From DATJHM01 sp963777355 (GTDB taxonomy: Bacteria; Chloroflexota; Ktedonobacteria; Ktedonobacterales; Ktedonobacteraceae): a stretch of 64,000 nt of DNA. Below, one piece after another: positions 1-8,632 of this stretch. Every line of letters begins with the position of its first letter. The first letter of the stretch is position 1. The position numbers were made by a program, and so were the translations under genes. The notes beneath the pieces were generated by a model. The model ran no database searches. It saw only the letters and a program-made list of their open reading frames with translations, and had not been told where the DNA came from. Where the stretch lies: positions 638,643 through 702,642 of the forward strand of contig CAVZQK010000010.1 of assembly GCA_963777355.1 (NCBI GenBank), read 5' to 3'.

Positions 1-1
1 G

Positions 2-94
2 CCGGACCCGTTCGCGGCCGCCGTCATCCTGCCCTGGGGGGTCTACGAGGCCATGCAGGCTGACCTGACACCCCGAGGGGAGGACCGGTCTTGA
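2..94 (+). CDS. C-terminal fragment of an unknown protein
   Basis: An open frame enters from the left edge and ends at the TGA at 92-94, giving about 30 residues that include PWGVYEAMQADLTPRGED. The stop overlaps the next ATG (TGATG), the same spacing used by several gene pairs further right, which supports a real gene end in a tightly packed operon. No family is recognisable from so short a piece. Confidence 0.4.
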   Translation, partial: PDPFAAAVILPWGVYEAMQADLTPRGEDRS

Positions 95-690
95 TGGACA
101 TCTACGCAGAAGCCAGCGCTACCGCGGTAGCGCTGGTCCGGGCGGCGGCCCTCGGGCACCGGCGCCGCGACGACGACCGCGATCCCGGCCAGATCGTCTG
201 CGGGTACGTGGAGGCGGCCTGCCTGGCCCAGGGCCTGACGGACACCGCCAAGCCGATGGCCCTGTTCGTCGGGGGGCTGCCCCAGCTGGGCGGCTGCGCC
301 GTGCTCGGGCTGCACGTGCAGGCCACCGGGCAGGGCTACGACGAGATCGACCCGGATCAGCTGCGCGGGCAGCTGGACAAGTGGAGCTGCGTTTCATGGC
401 CGGGGGAGGGCTCAGGCGTGCTGACTGAGGCGGCTCGCGCCGCTGCTGGCCCGCTCGGTGCCGCTGGTGTTCGAGCGCTGCGGCGCCAAGCTGTATGCGC
501 GCACCCCGGCCGGGGAGTATGCCTACAGCGACTCCGGCTGTCCGAATGGCGGGGCGGCAAGCGCGTCCACTACTCCGGCGGGGACATCCAGGCCTCTGAC
601 GCCCGCGGGTTCTACCGGCACGCCGCCATTGTCGATAAGCCGTTCCTGCGCGGCCTGGACGCGCTGGAGGACCGCAGGAGGCTGAGCTGA
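94..690 (+). CDS. hypothetical phage-like protein, frame-shifted
   Basis: The start is the ATG at 94 that overlaps the previous stop (a TTG at 91 is in the same frame). The first ~110 codons read well (MDIYAEASATAVALVRAAAL). Good coding sense then moves to another frame at about 420-545 (PLVFERCGAKLYARTPAGEY) and returns to the first frame for the C-terminus (RGFYRHAAIVDKPFL), ending at TGA 688-690. At least two indels are therefore needed. Function is unknown. The stop overlaps the next ATG at 690. Either the gene is decayed or the sequence carries uncorrected indels. Confidence 0.45.
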   Translation: MDIYAEASATAVALVRAAALGHRRRDDDRDPGQIVCGYVEAACLAQGLTDTAKPMALFVGGLPQLGGCAVLGLHVQATGQGYDEIDPDQLRGQLDKWSCVSWPGEGSGVLTEAARAAAGPLGAAGVRALRRQAVCAHPGRGVCLQRLRLSEWRGGKRVHYSGGDIQASDARGFYRHAAIVDKPFLRGLDALEDRRRLS

Positions 691-1084
691 TGGTCGGCTA
701 CGTGGACCCCCGGGAGCTGACAGCCGGGTACAGCCACTCCCAGGGCAAAGGAGTGGCGGCCTACTGGGGCGTGCTGCGCGACGGCAGCGCCGAGGTGTGG
801 CGCTGCGCGGGGACGGCCTCCCACCGGCCGCACATGGCTCCCATCATGGCGAGGCATTCGCGGAGGCCGAGCTGGAGCGGCGGCTGCAGGGCGCTCGTCT
901 GTGCTGGACGCGCTGCACTGCGCGCCGTGCTGGCTGTTCTGGGATCTCGGGCAGGTGTCCGCCGGATCGGGCGCGGACGAGACTGTGGCCGGCTACGCCT
1001 GCGCGGCCTGTGCCCGCGGTGCACCGGCCCGGCTGCCCGGGTCCGGATGGCGGTGCTGGAACGCGAGGGGCGGCGCGTGCGATC
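690..1084 (+). CDS. hypothetical phage-like protein, frame-shifted
   Basis: It starts at the ATG at 690 (MVGYVDPRELTAGYSHSQGK) overlapping the upstream TGA. Plausible coding sense moves between three frames: residues up to WGVLRDGSAEVWRC in the first, EAFAEAELERRLQGA near 850 in the second, and LHCAPCWLFWDLGQV near 910 in the third. The last part has CxxC pairs (CAPC, CAAC), which could bind a metal. It may be one gene or two small ones; the frame breaks prevent a decision. No family is recognised. Confidence 0.35.
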
Positions 1085-1556
1085 GTGGCGGGAAAGTACG
1101 CGGCGCAGACGCGGGTCCCCAGCACCAGACCCGGACCGAGATCGAGCGGACGCTGACCCGGTGCGGCGCCACCGCGTTCGCCTACGGCTGGTCCGCTGGC
1201 CGGCCTGGCCCAGGTCATGTTCGAGCTCGGCGGCCGCCGGATGCGGTGCGAGATCGCCGCGCCGGACCGGTTGGAGAAGCGGGTCACGCATGACGGCCGG
1301 GGCTACCGCCGGTCCGAGGCGTCCATGCGGAACGCCTACGACCGGGAAATGCGCCGGCTGTGGCGGTAGCTGGCGCTGGTGGGAAGGCCAAGGTGGAGGC
1401 GGTCGCGACCGGCATCGTGAGCCTGGAGGAGGAGTTCCTTAGCCATGTAGTCCTGCCCGATGGCAGCACAGTGGGTCAGTGGGTGGAGCCCGGCTCGCGG
1501 AAGTGTCCGGCAGGGGAGACATGCCTGCCTTGCTCCCGGGAGCGACGGACCAGTGA
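1085..1556 (+). CDS. conserved actinophage-type protein, frame-shifted
   Basis: A composite reading starts at GTG 1085 (VAGKYAAQTRVPS), continues as TEIERTLTRCGATAFAYGW, then AGLAQVMFELGGRRM and RNAYDREMRRLWR. After another break it gives KAKVEAVATGIVSLEEEFLS, HVVLPDGSTVGQWVEP and finally GDMPALLPG before TGA at 1554-1556. I know this block order (EIERTLxRxGA, VMFExxGRR, EFLxHxVLPDGxTVGxW, MPxLLPG) from small proteins that are common in actinobacterial phages and prophages. Their function is unknown to me. At least three indels are needed. The 3' end is repeated at 2090-2220. Confidence 0.55.
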
Positions 1557-2077
1557 ATGCCCCGCTGGTTCAGGATTCGCATCTGCTCTCGGTAGCTGAG
1601 CATGAGATCGGCGTAGCCAGGAGCGCGCGAGCCCTTCTGTCTCAGTGCCTGGACTTCCAGCAGGAGGTCGAACTCGGCCCGGACTCTGTCGTCCGGAGGA
1701 AAGGTCGTGCGTCGACCAGGAAGGCCGCTCGACTCGCCCTGAGCCGTCCACGAGGTGGCCGGACGCGCGTTAGCCGAGCCCGCCGGGGTATAGTCTGGCC
1801 GTTTGCCTGGCCACATGCGGAAGAACGGCTCCAGGACGTCTGGGTCGGTATTGGTGACTGTGACCAGACTGCGGGTCCTGCCTGGTCCGCTGTTATGATG
1901 GTGGCTGTACCTTCGCCTTCGAACAGCCGGCCAGCCCAGCTCGGGCGTTCTTGGGCCAGACCGGCCGTGCATTGAGCCTGGCTTGCAGGGCTGACTCGCT
2001 CGGCTTTCTGCTGGGCGCGGTACTTCTATTCGTCTCAGGTCGCAAGCGCGCTTGGCGGCCAGGTCTTTGTGGGGCAT
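1553..2077 (-). CDS. LAGLIDADG-type homing endonuclease, frame-shifted
   Basis: This is the only clear minus-strand gene in the GC-rich part. From ATG 2077 it reads MPHKDLAAKRAC. After a shift comes WAGRLFEGEGTATII near 1910-1880, a good match to the LAGLIDADG helix plus its catalytic acidic residue (LFEGEG). Another shift leads to VTVTNTDPDVLEPFFRMW, the usual second block of this fold, and then AEFDLLLEVQALRQKG and LMLSYREQMRILNQRG. Family knowledge: these enzymes cut a specific site in a cognate allele and spread by repair. It sits between two diverged copies of the same gene 3' end (1430-1545 and 2090-2210). The exact stop is unclear, because the open frame runs on antisense to the left copy. 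Confidence 0.7.
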
Positions 2078-2089
2078 GACATGATAGTA

Positions 2090-2220
2090 GCTTGGTTCCT
2101 GGCGCACGTGGTGCTGCCGGATGACCCACCGTCGGCCAGTGGGTCGAGCCGCAGCTGGCCGAGCTGTCCGGGAGCGGGGACATGCCCGCGCTCCTGCCCG
2201 GGACAGGAGGACACGCGTGA
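2090..2220 (+). pseudogene. second copy of the 3' end of the gene at 1085-1556
   Basis: The stretch reads FLAHVVLPDD, then (other frame) TVGQWVEPQLAELSGSGDMP and ALLPG, ending at TGA 2218-2220. It parallels positions ~1432-1545 at roughly three quarters identity by eye. No start or N-terminal part is present, so it is a 3' fragment, and the homing endonuclease gene lies between it and the fuller copy. The stop overlaps the next GTG (GTGA). Confidence 0.55.
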
Positions 2221-2538
2221 GCGAGGAAACAGGCTGGGGAGTTCCGCGGCGATCAGGTTCAGCGGGAGGCGGATCAGGACCGGCGCGAGGAGGTGCTGGA
2301 GATCGTCGCCGAGGTGGTGGCCGATCACCGGGAAAGCTGCGCCTCCCGGGACGTCGAGCACGCCGTGCCGGCCAGGCTGCTACGCCGGGGCCGCCCGGCT
2401 GTCACCATGTCCCGGGACCGGGCGAAGGCGCTGCTGCGCGAGCTGGCCGGGCAGGGCAAGGTGCACAGCCGCCGCCGCCAGGCCAGCATCCTGTACTTCC
2501 CCGGCGCGGCGGCGGAGGAGACCATCCATGCGGAGTGA
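2217..2538 (+). CDS. hypothetical phage-like protein, possible winged-helix
   Basis: GTG at 2217 overlaps the upstream TGA. One indel near 2240 joins VSEETGWGVPRR to GDQVQREADQDRREEVLEIV. The frame then stays open to TGA 2536-2538. The C-terminal half (SRDRAKALLRELAGQGKVHS, then RRRQASILYFPG) has the feel of a small winged-helix domain with a beta-hairpin wing, but this is only an impression. The stop lies inside the next gene, whose ATG is at 2529. Confidence 0.5.
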
Positions 2539-2859
2539 CCCGCAAGGCGACATCACCGAGCTGCGCGAGCTGCGGGCCGAGGTGCTGCGGCTCGGGCTGC
2601 GCTCGGCAGATCCCGCTCACCCGGACACCGCGGTGGATTTCGCCTCCGGTGCCAGATCGCGGCGCACAAGCTGAAGCTGTCCACAGGCATCGCCTGGGGC
2701 GACTACGAGCTGATCAAGGCGCACCGGGGCGAGGCCGTGTTCGCGCTGAAGCAGCCGCTGGAGTCCAGCCCGCTGGGCGGGCCGCGCTGGGTAATCACGG
2801 CGAACCAAGACCTGGGCGAGCTGGCCGACAAGCTGGGCCTGTACGAGGACGGCCGGTAG
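2529..2859 (+). CDS. hypothetical phage-like protein, frame-shifted
   Basis: It starts at ATG 2529 (MRSDPQGDITELRELRAEVL). An indel near 2645 shifts to CQIAAHKLKLSTGIAWGDYE, then EAVFALKQPLESSPLGGPRW and LGELADKLGLYEDGR, ending at TAG 2857-2859. The corrected product is about 110 residues. It overlaps the upstream gene by 10 bases. No family is recognised. Confidence 0.5.
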
Positions 2860-2907
2860 GCAGCTGTGGACGCCGCTGTCAGCGTGGCCCCCCGGGAGGG
2901 CCGCTAG

Positions 2908-3360
2908 CCGGACACCGAGGCCGAGGAGACCACCAGGAGCTGGTTCGCCTACTCGGCGGACTGCCCGGCGTGCAGCAAGCAGGCCGGGTTCCGCTGCATC
3001 TACACCTCCGGCCCGGATTCGATGACCAGTGCCTACGGGCGGCCACGTGACTACCGGCATACCAAGATCCGCCTCAAGGGCACCATGACCGTTCATCCGC
3101 ACTACCAGCGGGTGAACATGGCGGCGGAGAAGGCCCGGCAACGCGAGGCCCGGGCCCGCCGGAAGCGGGAGAAGGAGAATCCGGCCGTGAGGCAGCGCGC
3201 GGACCTGCGACAGGTCCGGGCCGCGCTGAACGAGTTCGACCGGGCCGAGTACGAGCAGCTGCGGGACTGGCTGAAGAACCATGGCGCCATCTTGTGGGGC
3301 GGCGAGCGGCCGGACGGCAGCCTGCGCGGGGACACGTACACGTTCGGATCAAGCGATTAA
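2908..3360 (+). CDS. hypothetical protein with N-terminal Cys cluster
   Basis: The frame is open from the codon after TAG 2905-2907 to TAA 3358-3360. The internal ATG at 3022 is not the best start, because strong coding sense lies before it: SADCPACSKQAGFRCIYTSG has a CxxC followed by a third Cys, typical of small phage proteins that bind zinc. A Lys/Arg-rich helix follows (EKARQREARARRKREKEN), then EFDRAEYEQLRDWLKNHGA. No ATG/GTG/TTG lies between 2908 and the Cys motif, so the true start is probably hidden by an indel just upstream. Confidence 0.5.
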   Translation, partial: PDTEAEETTRSWFAYSADCPACSKQAGFRCIYTSGPDSMTSAYGRPRDYRHTKIRLKGTMTVHPHYQRVNMAAEKARQREARARRKREKENPAVRQRADLRQVRAALNEFDRAEYEQLRDWLKNHGAILWGGERPDGSLRGDTYTFGSSD

Positions 3361-3365
3361 CCGGG

Positions 3366-3656
3366 GGTGCATGCCGGGAAATCGTCCTGGTCGGGGTGAC
3401 CGCCGCCCGGAAGGGCCGCCCGGTCACCGACGGCGCGGTGACAGCCGAGTACTGGGCACCCGGCCGGGACCCCGAGCATGATCCCGCCGCCCGGGCCGAC
3501 CCGGATCACGCCGTGCCAGCCCGTTCGACGCCTCACCGGCGATGGCTGGCCCGGGTTCCCACGCACGGCTGGGCGCCCGGCACCTGGACGGTGCGCCGCG
3601 GGGTGGCCGGTGATGACGAGACCTGGGCCTGGGTGACCTTCGGCCTGGCGGGTTGA
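3366..3656 (+). CDS. hypothetical protein
   Basis: This open frame includes REIVLVGVTAARKGRPVTDG, VTAEYWAPGRDPEHD and WTVRRGVAGDDETWAWVTFG, ending at TGA 3654-3656. No clean start is visible; the gene probably begins close to 3366 after one indel, just behind the TAA of the previous gene. The His/Asp-rich middle is not a motif I can name. Confidence 0.4.
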   Translation, partial: GACREIVLVGVTAARKGRPVTDGAVTAEYWAPGRDPEHDPAARADPDHAVPARSTPHRRWLARVPTHGWAPGTWTVRRGVAGDDETWAWVTFGLAG

Positions 3657-3769
3657 CTGAGGTCCGCGCGAGATTGGCCTCGATTTCCAGGAGCCCGAGG
3701 GCCCAGCCCGTCCCGGCGGGAGGCGCCTCTCCGGGCCGGCTTCTGTCGCTCCGGCAGGAGGCTTTATCC

Positions 3770-4172
3770 GTGAAGCCCGTCAACTCGCTCCCGGCCACCG
3801 TCACCACGGTGCTGGGAGCCGCCGCAGCGCTCTCATCGCGTTCGCTCACCTGTCCGCCGCGAATGCCGCCCTTGTCACCTCGCTGGCTGCCGCGCTCGGC
3901 ACCGTGGTGATGATCGTCGCCGGGGCCGTCGCCGGCAAGCCGGTCTCGATGCAGGTCGTCACCGGGGCCGCTACCGTGATCTTCGCTGACCTGGCCCTGT
4001 TCGGCCTCCACATGGACCCGGATCAGCGCGGCGCCCTGGTCGGCGCGGTCACCGTGGCGCTGGGGGCCATCTTCCACCTGCTGCACATCACCGTCGCCGC
4101 CGTCCCGCTGAAATCCTCGGCCGTCACCACCGACCCGGCGCTGGCGAAGCTGGCTGGCCGGAGAAGCCCTGA
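3770..4172 (+). CDS. small membrane protein, possible holin
   Basis: GTG at 3770 follows a good ribosome site (AGGAGG at about 3756). MKPVNSLPATVTTVLGAAAA is followed, after one indel near 3830, by LIAFAHLSAANAALVTSLAA, GTVVMIVAGAVAGKPVSM, TVIFADLALFGLHMD and VGAVTVALGAIFHLLHI. About three to four hydrophobic segments in a protein of ~130 residues fit a phage holin, but many small membrane proteins look alike. The end is uncertain: with one more shift it stops at TGA 4170-4172, otherwise the frame runs to 4245. Confidence 0.45.
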
Positions 4173-4207
4173 CAGCGCAGGTCCCCCGCAGGCGCGGGGA
4201 CGGTTCG

Positions 4208-4798
4208 GTGGACCAGATCCCAGGCGCGGGCGCGGGGCCTGCTGACGGGACTCCGAGAGTTGCGGGGTTCGCGGAGCCTGCTGCCAGTGTGCCTCGTGCC
4301 GGCGGGGAGCACAACATCGCGGCGGCCTGGCCGTCGCTGGCCGCCCGGCTGGTCGAGATCGGCGGGGTGCGGGTCAGTTACGCTCAGGCGGTCAGTCCGC
4401 TGCCGTCCTGGCGGGGAGCCGCACCTCGGCCATCGCGCCGGTGCTGCGCGCGCAGGCTCCGCTGGCGGGCTGCGACTACTTCGCGGTGGCGGCGCCGCAC
4501 CTGGCGGCGGCCCGCCAGCTCCCGAACAGGGGCGCATCGGGGCGGCAGGCCGGCACGTCACCAAGATCGCTTTCCTGGCCGCCGTCGAGATGATCCTGGC
4601 CGCGGCCCTGGAAGCCGAGCTGGCCGGGTGGGCGTCGGCCCTGGCCACCGACGAGCGGTACGCCGCGGCCATCGCCCGGGACGCGGTGACGATCCGCCAG
4701 CGGGCCCACGCCGTCGGCATCCGCTCCGCGGTGCGCTCCGCGGTGGCCCGCGCGGTGGCGGCCTGCAACGCCCGGCGCGGGGGGTTCACCTGTTCTAG
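4208..4798 (+). CDS. hypothetical phage-like protein, frame-shifted
   Basis: GTG 4208 opens a frame with HNIAAAWPSLAARLVEIGGV and SYAQAVSPLPSWRG. Coding sense then shifts near 4420 (SAIAPVLRAQAPLAGCDYFA) and again near 4550 to KIAFLAAVEMILAAALEAEL, ALATDERYAAAIARDAVT and RSAVARAVAACNARRGG. The product is Ala-rich and mostly helical. The stop is TAG 4796-4798 in the first frame, or a run-on in the other. No family is recognised. Confidence 0.4.
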   Translation: MDQIPGAGAGPADGTPRVAGFAEPAASVPRAGGEHNIAAAWPSLAARLVEIGGVRVSYAQAVSPLPSWRGAAPRPSRRCCARRLRWRAATTSRWRRRTWRRPASSRTGAHRGGRPARHQDRFPGRRRDDPGRGPGSRAGRVGVGPGHRRAVRRGHRPGRGDDPPAGPRRRHPLRGALRGGPRGGGLQRPARGVHLF

Positions 4799-4999
4799 AC
4801 GTCTGCCTGCGGGACGGGCTCCTGCCGGTTCGCCGCGCCGCCCTACGCGGTGCTGGACGCCCCGGCGCCGCCGGGGCGGATGATCCGGCCCTGGAACCAC
4901 GCCAGCCGCGGGGAGGGCTTCTCCGCCGATGCGGCCGCCGATCAGCTGGCCCGGCTGGCCGTGGCGGGCGGGTGTCCGGTGGCCGACTGCGCGGCCTGA
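4799..4999 (+). CDS. hypothetical small protein
   Basis: The frame from 4799 to TGA 4997-4999 reads TSACGTGSCRFAAPPYAVLD, RMIRPWNHASRGEGFSADAA and GGCPVADCAA. It has no start codon of its own because a stop directly precedes it, so it is either the shifted C-terminus of the previous gene or a separate small gene whose start is lost to an indel. Cys residues at both ends could pair or bind metal. Its TGA overlaps the ATG of the next gene. Confidence 0.35.
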   Translation, partial: TSACGTGSCRFAAPPYAVLDAPAPPGRMIRPWNHASRGEGFSADAAADQLARLAVAGGCPVADCAA

Positions 5000-5322
5000 T
5001 GAGGGGATCAACCATCGGCCCCGTCATCCACTTCTTCGGGCTGGACAACGCGGCCGGGCCGTTCTACCTGTTCTGGAGCGGCGTGGCCGGGTCGTTCCTG
5101 GTCAACCTGGCCACGTTCGGCCTGGTGCTGTACGTGCACCACAGCTGCCAGGACTCGTGGCGGTGCCCGCGGTGGGGCAGGTACCCGGCAGCCGGCGGGA
5201 TGTTCAAGGTCTGCCGGCACCACCATCCGGACCTGAAAGGCATCAGGCCCCGCCGGGCGCACATCGCGGCGTGGCACGCGGAATGGCAGCGGAGGGGGAG
5301 CGGTGGGGGGCTTCTGGGGTAA
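4999..5322 (+). CDS. phage-type small membrane protein
   Basis: Intact 107-codon gene starting at the ATG overlapping the previous TGA. It begins TIGPVIHFFGLDNAAGPFYL and FWSGVAGSFLVNLATFG, which holds one membrane segment at about residues 27-47. A cytoplasmic-looking tail with HHSC, CPRW and VCRHHHPDLKG follows. Proteins with this layout (FWSG, one transmembrane helix, then a Cys/His tail ending CxxHHP) are frequent in Streptomyces phages; their role is unknown to me. The end overlaps the next GTG at 5303. Confidence 0.6.
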   Translation: MRGSTIGPVIHFFGLDNAAGPFYLFWSGVAGSFLVNLATFGLVLYVHHSCQDSWRCPRWGRYPAAGGMFKVCRHHHPDLKGIRPRRAHIAAWHAEWQRRGSGGGLLG

Positions 5323-5522
5323 CGTGCTGGAGCAGACGCTGGGCTCGTCCCGGTGTTCGCGGTCGGGCTGTACCTGTCGCACCGCGGGCTGAAGCGGCGC
5401 CTGAACCGGGTCACCCGCAAGCAGACGGGGGACATCCAGGTGATCACCGACGAGCAGACCACCGAGCTGGAACGGCGCCGGGCTGCGCGCGTCGCCCGTA
5501 TTACAGGGCATGGCCCTACCTG
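5303..5522 (+). CDS. small membrane-anchored protein
   Basis: GTG 5303 overlaps the end of the previous gene. The reading is MGGFWGNVLEQTLG, then after one indel near 5340 LVPVFAVGLYLSHRGLKRRL (a short membrane segment followed by basic residues) and QTGDIQVITDEQTTELERRR, ending at TGA 5520-5522. About 72 residues. The next gene starts inside it at ATG 5510. Confidence 0.45.
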
Positions 5523-7227
5523 ACGCTGCCCAGCTGACCCCAGCTCAGCGGGAGAAGGCCGGCCTGCGCGTCAAGCGCCTGCGGGACATCATCGACTTCC
5601 CCGGCCTGGCCTGGTTCAACTCCGAGCCCTGCCCGCGGCACAAGGACCGCGGCACGCCGTATCCGCTGTGCCGGGACTGCGGCATCATCCCGCGCCGCCA
5701 CCAGCGGATCGGCGCCGCCTGGATGTACCTGGCCGGCAAGGGCCTGCTGTCTGACACGGTGGGCTCGGGCAAGACCGCGCAGGCGCTGCTGGTGCTGGCC
5801 ATGTGCAAAGCAGGACGGGGAGCTGGGCTATCACAACCGCGCGGTGATCATCTGCCAGGCGGTGGCCGTCGATGCACGACCCGTGGGCTGACTCGCTGCG
5901 CCGTCTCGCCCCGGACCTGCACGTCATCATCGCCGACGGCACCCCGGCGCAGCGCCGCAAGCTGTGCGAGGGGGACTGGGAGGTCGCGGTGGTCTCCGAG
6001 CGGACTTCGCCCCGGCAAGGGCGTCAAGACCTCCCGGACGGGCGACGTGGATATCCTGGCCGCGCCGTACCGCCAGGTCGGGATCTTGTTCTACGACGAC
6101 ACCGACGCGATGCGGGACCCGTCCTCGCGGACCTGCCGGGCCATCACCCGGCTGGCGAAGCGGTGCACCCGGGTGCACGGCATGCACGCCACCCCGCTGC
6201 AGAAGCGGCTGATGGAGCTGTGGAGCTTCACCGGGCCGGTCGGCGGGCACGAGAAGAACCGGCTCGGCTCGGAGTCCCGCTGCCACCAGCGCTACGTCAC
6301 CACGACCACGAAGTGGATCACCCGTGCCGGACCGCCGGGACAAGACCGGGCGCAGGTCACCCGCAAGCGGGTCTTCGAGGACTCGGGGATGACCAGGGAC
6401 CGCGAGCGGGTGCTGGAGTTCCGCCGGGCCATCGCGCCGATCGTGCTCCGCCGCACCGCCGCCGACCTGGACGACGTGGACCTGCCGGATGTCCAGCTCA
6501 ACCCGGTGTTCCTGGATCTGCACCCGGTCCAGCGGGCCCGGTACGAGGAACTGCGCTCGGGGGTGCTGCGCCGGCTGACCGCGCAGGGCACGCAGGTCAC
6601 CCGCGCGGTGGCGGCCGCCGCGTTCACCCGCGGCCAGCAGATCTGCGGCGGACTGGCCGCGCTCGACGAGGGCCCGGGCACGGACATCTCGGCCAAGCTG
6701 GACTGGGTGATGGACGCCCTGACCGGCGACCTGGCCGAGGAGAAGGTGGTCTGCTTCGTCTACCACAAGGGCAACGTCCGGGCGTTGTCCGAGCGGCTGA
6801 AGCGGGAGGAGATCGGCCACGTCATCATGTCCGGCGACATGACCGACAAGAAGCGCCGGGCCCGCCGCCTCCAGCTGTTTCGCGACGACCCGCGGGCCCG
6901 GGTGCTGATCGGCACCACCACCATCGAGCGTCCCTGAACCTGCAGACCGCCCGGCACCTGATCGCGGTGGACACCATCCTGAACCCGGCCCGGATGGAGC
7001 AGCTGGTCGGCCGGGTCCGGCGCCAGGGCTGCGCCTTCGGGATGGTGTTCCTGCACCAGCTGCTGTGCCGCGGGCACCCAGGAGGACGGCTACCTGCCGC
7101 TGCTGCGGCGCGAGGCCGAGGTGGCCGGGGCGGTCTGGGATGAGGCCACCGACATCTTCCGCGCGCTGACGCCCCGCCAGATCATGCGCATGATCGCCGA
7201 GGGTCAGCCCGGCCGGCGGCGGCCTGA
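5510..7227 (+). CDS. superfamily 2 (SNF2-like) DNA helicase, frame-shifted
   Basis: The ATG at 5510 starts MALPDAAQLTPAQREKAGLR. A Cys pair lies at about residues 42-58 (CPRH, CRDC), then the Q-like RRHQRIGAAW and the Walker A motif SDTVGSGKTAQALLVL. After breaks near 5815-6010 the reading resumes with ILFYDDTDAMRD (DExD-like, Walker B position) and HGMHATPLQKRLMELWSFTG (motif III region). The second RecA lobe has KVVCFVYHKGNVRALSERLK and VLIGTTTI, then after a shift at 6930 LNLQTARHLIAVDTILNPAR and QLVGRVRRQG (motif VI). A last shift near 7075 gives the C-terminus, ending at TGA 7225-7227. About 570 residues. Phage relatives act on replication or recombination forks. At least four frame breaks are present. 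Confidence 0.75.
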
Positions 7228-7424
7228 TGGCCCGCCCCCGGTGCGAGGACTGCGGGAAGTTCATCTACACCTCGCGTAAGGACGCTCATCGCGGGATGGG
7301 CAAGCTGAAGAACCAGTTCGCCTACTGGGACCTGGAGTGCAATCACTGGCACACCTCGTCCACCCGGACTACATCCGAGGTGCGGCCGCAGCGGGTCATC
7401 CGGCGCAGGCGCCGGGCTGCGTAA
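7227..7424 (+). CDS. small Cys/His phage protein
   Basis: An intact 65-residue gene whose ATG overlaps the helicase TGA. It carries CEDCGKFIYTSRKDAHRGM and WDLECNHWHTSS, a CxxC plus CxxxH arrangement that could bind one zinc. Proteins of this size and pattern are common beside helicase and sigma genes in actinophages. The role is unknown. Confidence 0.55.
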   Translation: MARPRCEDCGKFIYTSRKDAHRGMGKLKNQFAYWDLECNHWHTSSTRTTSEVRPQRVIRRRRRAA

Positions 7425-7470
7425 GGAGCAGGCCGGCAGCTGGTGAATAGCGCATGACGATTGCGCCAGC

Positions 7471-8325
7471 ATGCCGAGCGACCGGGTTTCCCTCTTCCTC
7501 GCAGCCAAGCGGGTGCTGCGCGTTCACGGCGACTGGACTGACCAGCAGGTGGCTGAGCACATCGGGCTCCATTCCCTGCTCATCCCCAACCGCCGGCCGC
7601 CTGGACCGAAGTCGAGCAGGACGGCTGAGTTCATGCCGGACCCCGAGGTGGCCGCCCGGGTCTCGGGGCTGGTGGAGGACATCATTCCGCAGGCCCGGGT
7701 GGAGGCATACAAGGTGTGGCAGCGGGCGCCGCACGCCCTGGAGCTGGACGAGCTGCACGCCATCGCGCTGAAAGGACTGGCCGAGGCGGCCGCCCGGTGG
7801 CAGGTCTATTGCGCGGAGAAAGGCCATGACCCGCGGGCGTTCGAGTACTTCCCGGCGTACGTGCTGGCCCGGATGCGCGGCGCGATGCTGGATAACCTGC
7901 GCGGCCAGGACTGGGTAACCCGGTCCGACCGGACCCGGGCTAAGGCCATCCGCGACGCCGGCCAGGACCGGGGCGCGTCGGAGGCCGAGCTGGCCCGGTC
8001 TACCGGGATGTCCGTCACCGAGGTCCGCTCGACGCTGGCCGCGGTGAGCGCCCGGCCGGTCTCGATCGATGCTGAGCCGCATGACGTCGCCGACGAGGCC
8101 GACGTGGAATCCCAGGCGGTGGTGTCCGAGGTGCTGGCCGCGGTCACCGCGGTGACCGCCTCCCTGCCGCCGGACGTGCAGGTGCTGCTGGCCTTGCGCT
8201 ACTACGCCGGCCGCACCATCGCCGACGCGGCCGGCGCCGTCGGCATGGACCCGAACGCGGCGGCCCGCGCGCACACCCGGGCCATCCTGGCCATCCACGA
8301 TGCGATGATCAAGGCGGTGGCTTGA
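7471..8325 (+). CDS. sigma-70 family RNA polymerase sigma factor
   Basis: Intact gene of 284 residues. Residues 91-150 look like sigma region 2: ELDELHAIALKGLAEAAARW, then FEYFPAYVLARMRGAMLDNL, which matches the helix that opens the -10 element in FliA/WhiG-type factors. Residues 166-195 resemble region 3. Residues 231-280 (LPPDVQVLLALRYYAGRTIA and the following helix) form region 4, which reads the -35. An extra N-terminal ~60 residues (WTDQQVAEHIGLHSLL) may be a small helix-turn-helix. Such a factor would redirect host RNA polymerase to phage or element promoters. Its stop overlaps the next ATG (8322). Confidence 0.8.
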   Translation: MPSDRVSLFLAAKRVLRVHGDWTDQQVAEHIGLHSLLIPNRRPPGPKSSRTAEFMPDPEVAARVSGLVEDIIPQARVEAYKVWQRAPHALELDELHAIALKGLAEAAARWQVYCAEKGHDPRAFEYFPAYVLARMRGAMLDNLRGQDWVTRSDRTRAKAIRDAGQDRGASEAELARSTGMSVTEVRSTLAAVSARPVSIDAEPHDVADEADVESQAVVSEVLAAVTAVTASLPPDVQVLLALRYYAGRTIADAAGAVGMDPNAAARAHTRAILAIHDAMIKAVA

Positions 8326-8624
8326 TGACAGCTAGGGTCATGCAGTCCGATGATCCGGCGGAGCTGCCGCGGCCGCCCGAGCGGCCGTCTTCGCGGCTGC
8401 TGGAGAACCCGGATGAGGCCCGGGACCGGCAGGTGGCCCAGATCGCCGGCGCGGTGTCCGCGCTGGCTCGCAAGGTGGAGGCAATCGACCGCCCGCCGGT
8501 GACCACCGCGGAGCGGCGCGAGGCGCTGAATGTCTCCCTGGAATACTTCGCCGGCCTGAGCATGGGCCGCCCGCCGAAGGTCGAGGAGCTGCTGTCCCTG
8601 TCCAGGTACCTGACCGGGGAGTAG
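8322..8624 (+). CDS. hypothetical protein after the sigma factor
   Basis: An intact 100-residue product that overlaps the sigma factor by ATGA, so it is probably translationally coupled. It contains EARDRQVAQIAGAVSALARK and LEYFAGLSMGRPPKVEELLS, a mostly helical protein. It may modulate the sigma factor, but that is only a guess from position. Confidence 0.5.
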   Translation: MMTARVMQSDDPAELPRPPERPSSRLLENPDEARDRQVAQIAGAVSALARKVEAIDRPPVTTAERREALNVSLEYFAGLSMGRPPKVEELLSLSRYLTGE

Positions 8625-8632
8625 TACAGGGC

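Noticed and set aside
1439..2107. Single 222-codon minus-strand gene
   Set aside because: The ends of this frame are antisense to the two copies of the phage gene; only the middle is coding, and the LAGLIDADG motif lies in another frame, so a shorter frame-shifted gene was called.
5927..7264. 445-codon minus-strand frame opposite the helicase
   Set aside because: High-GC sequence leaves long antisense frames open; the + strand carries Walker A and motif VI, and the minus product has no protein-like pattern.
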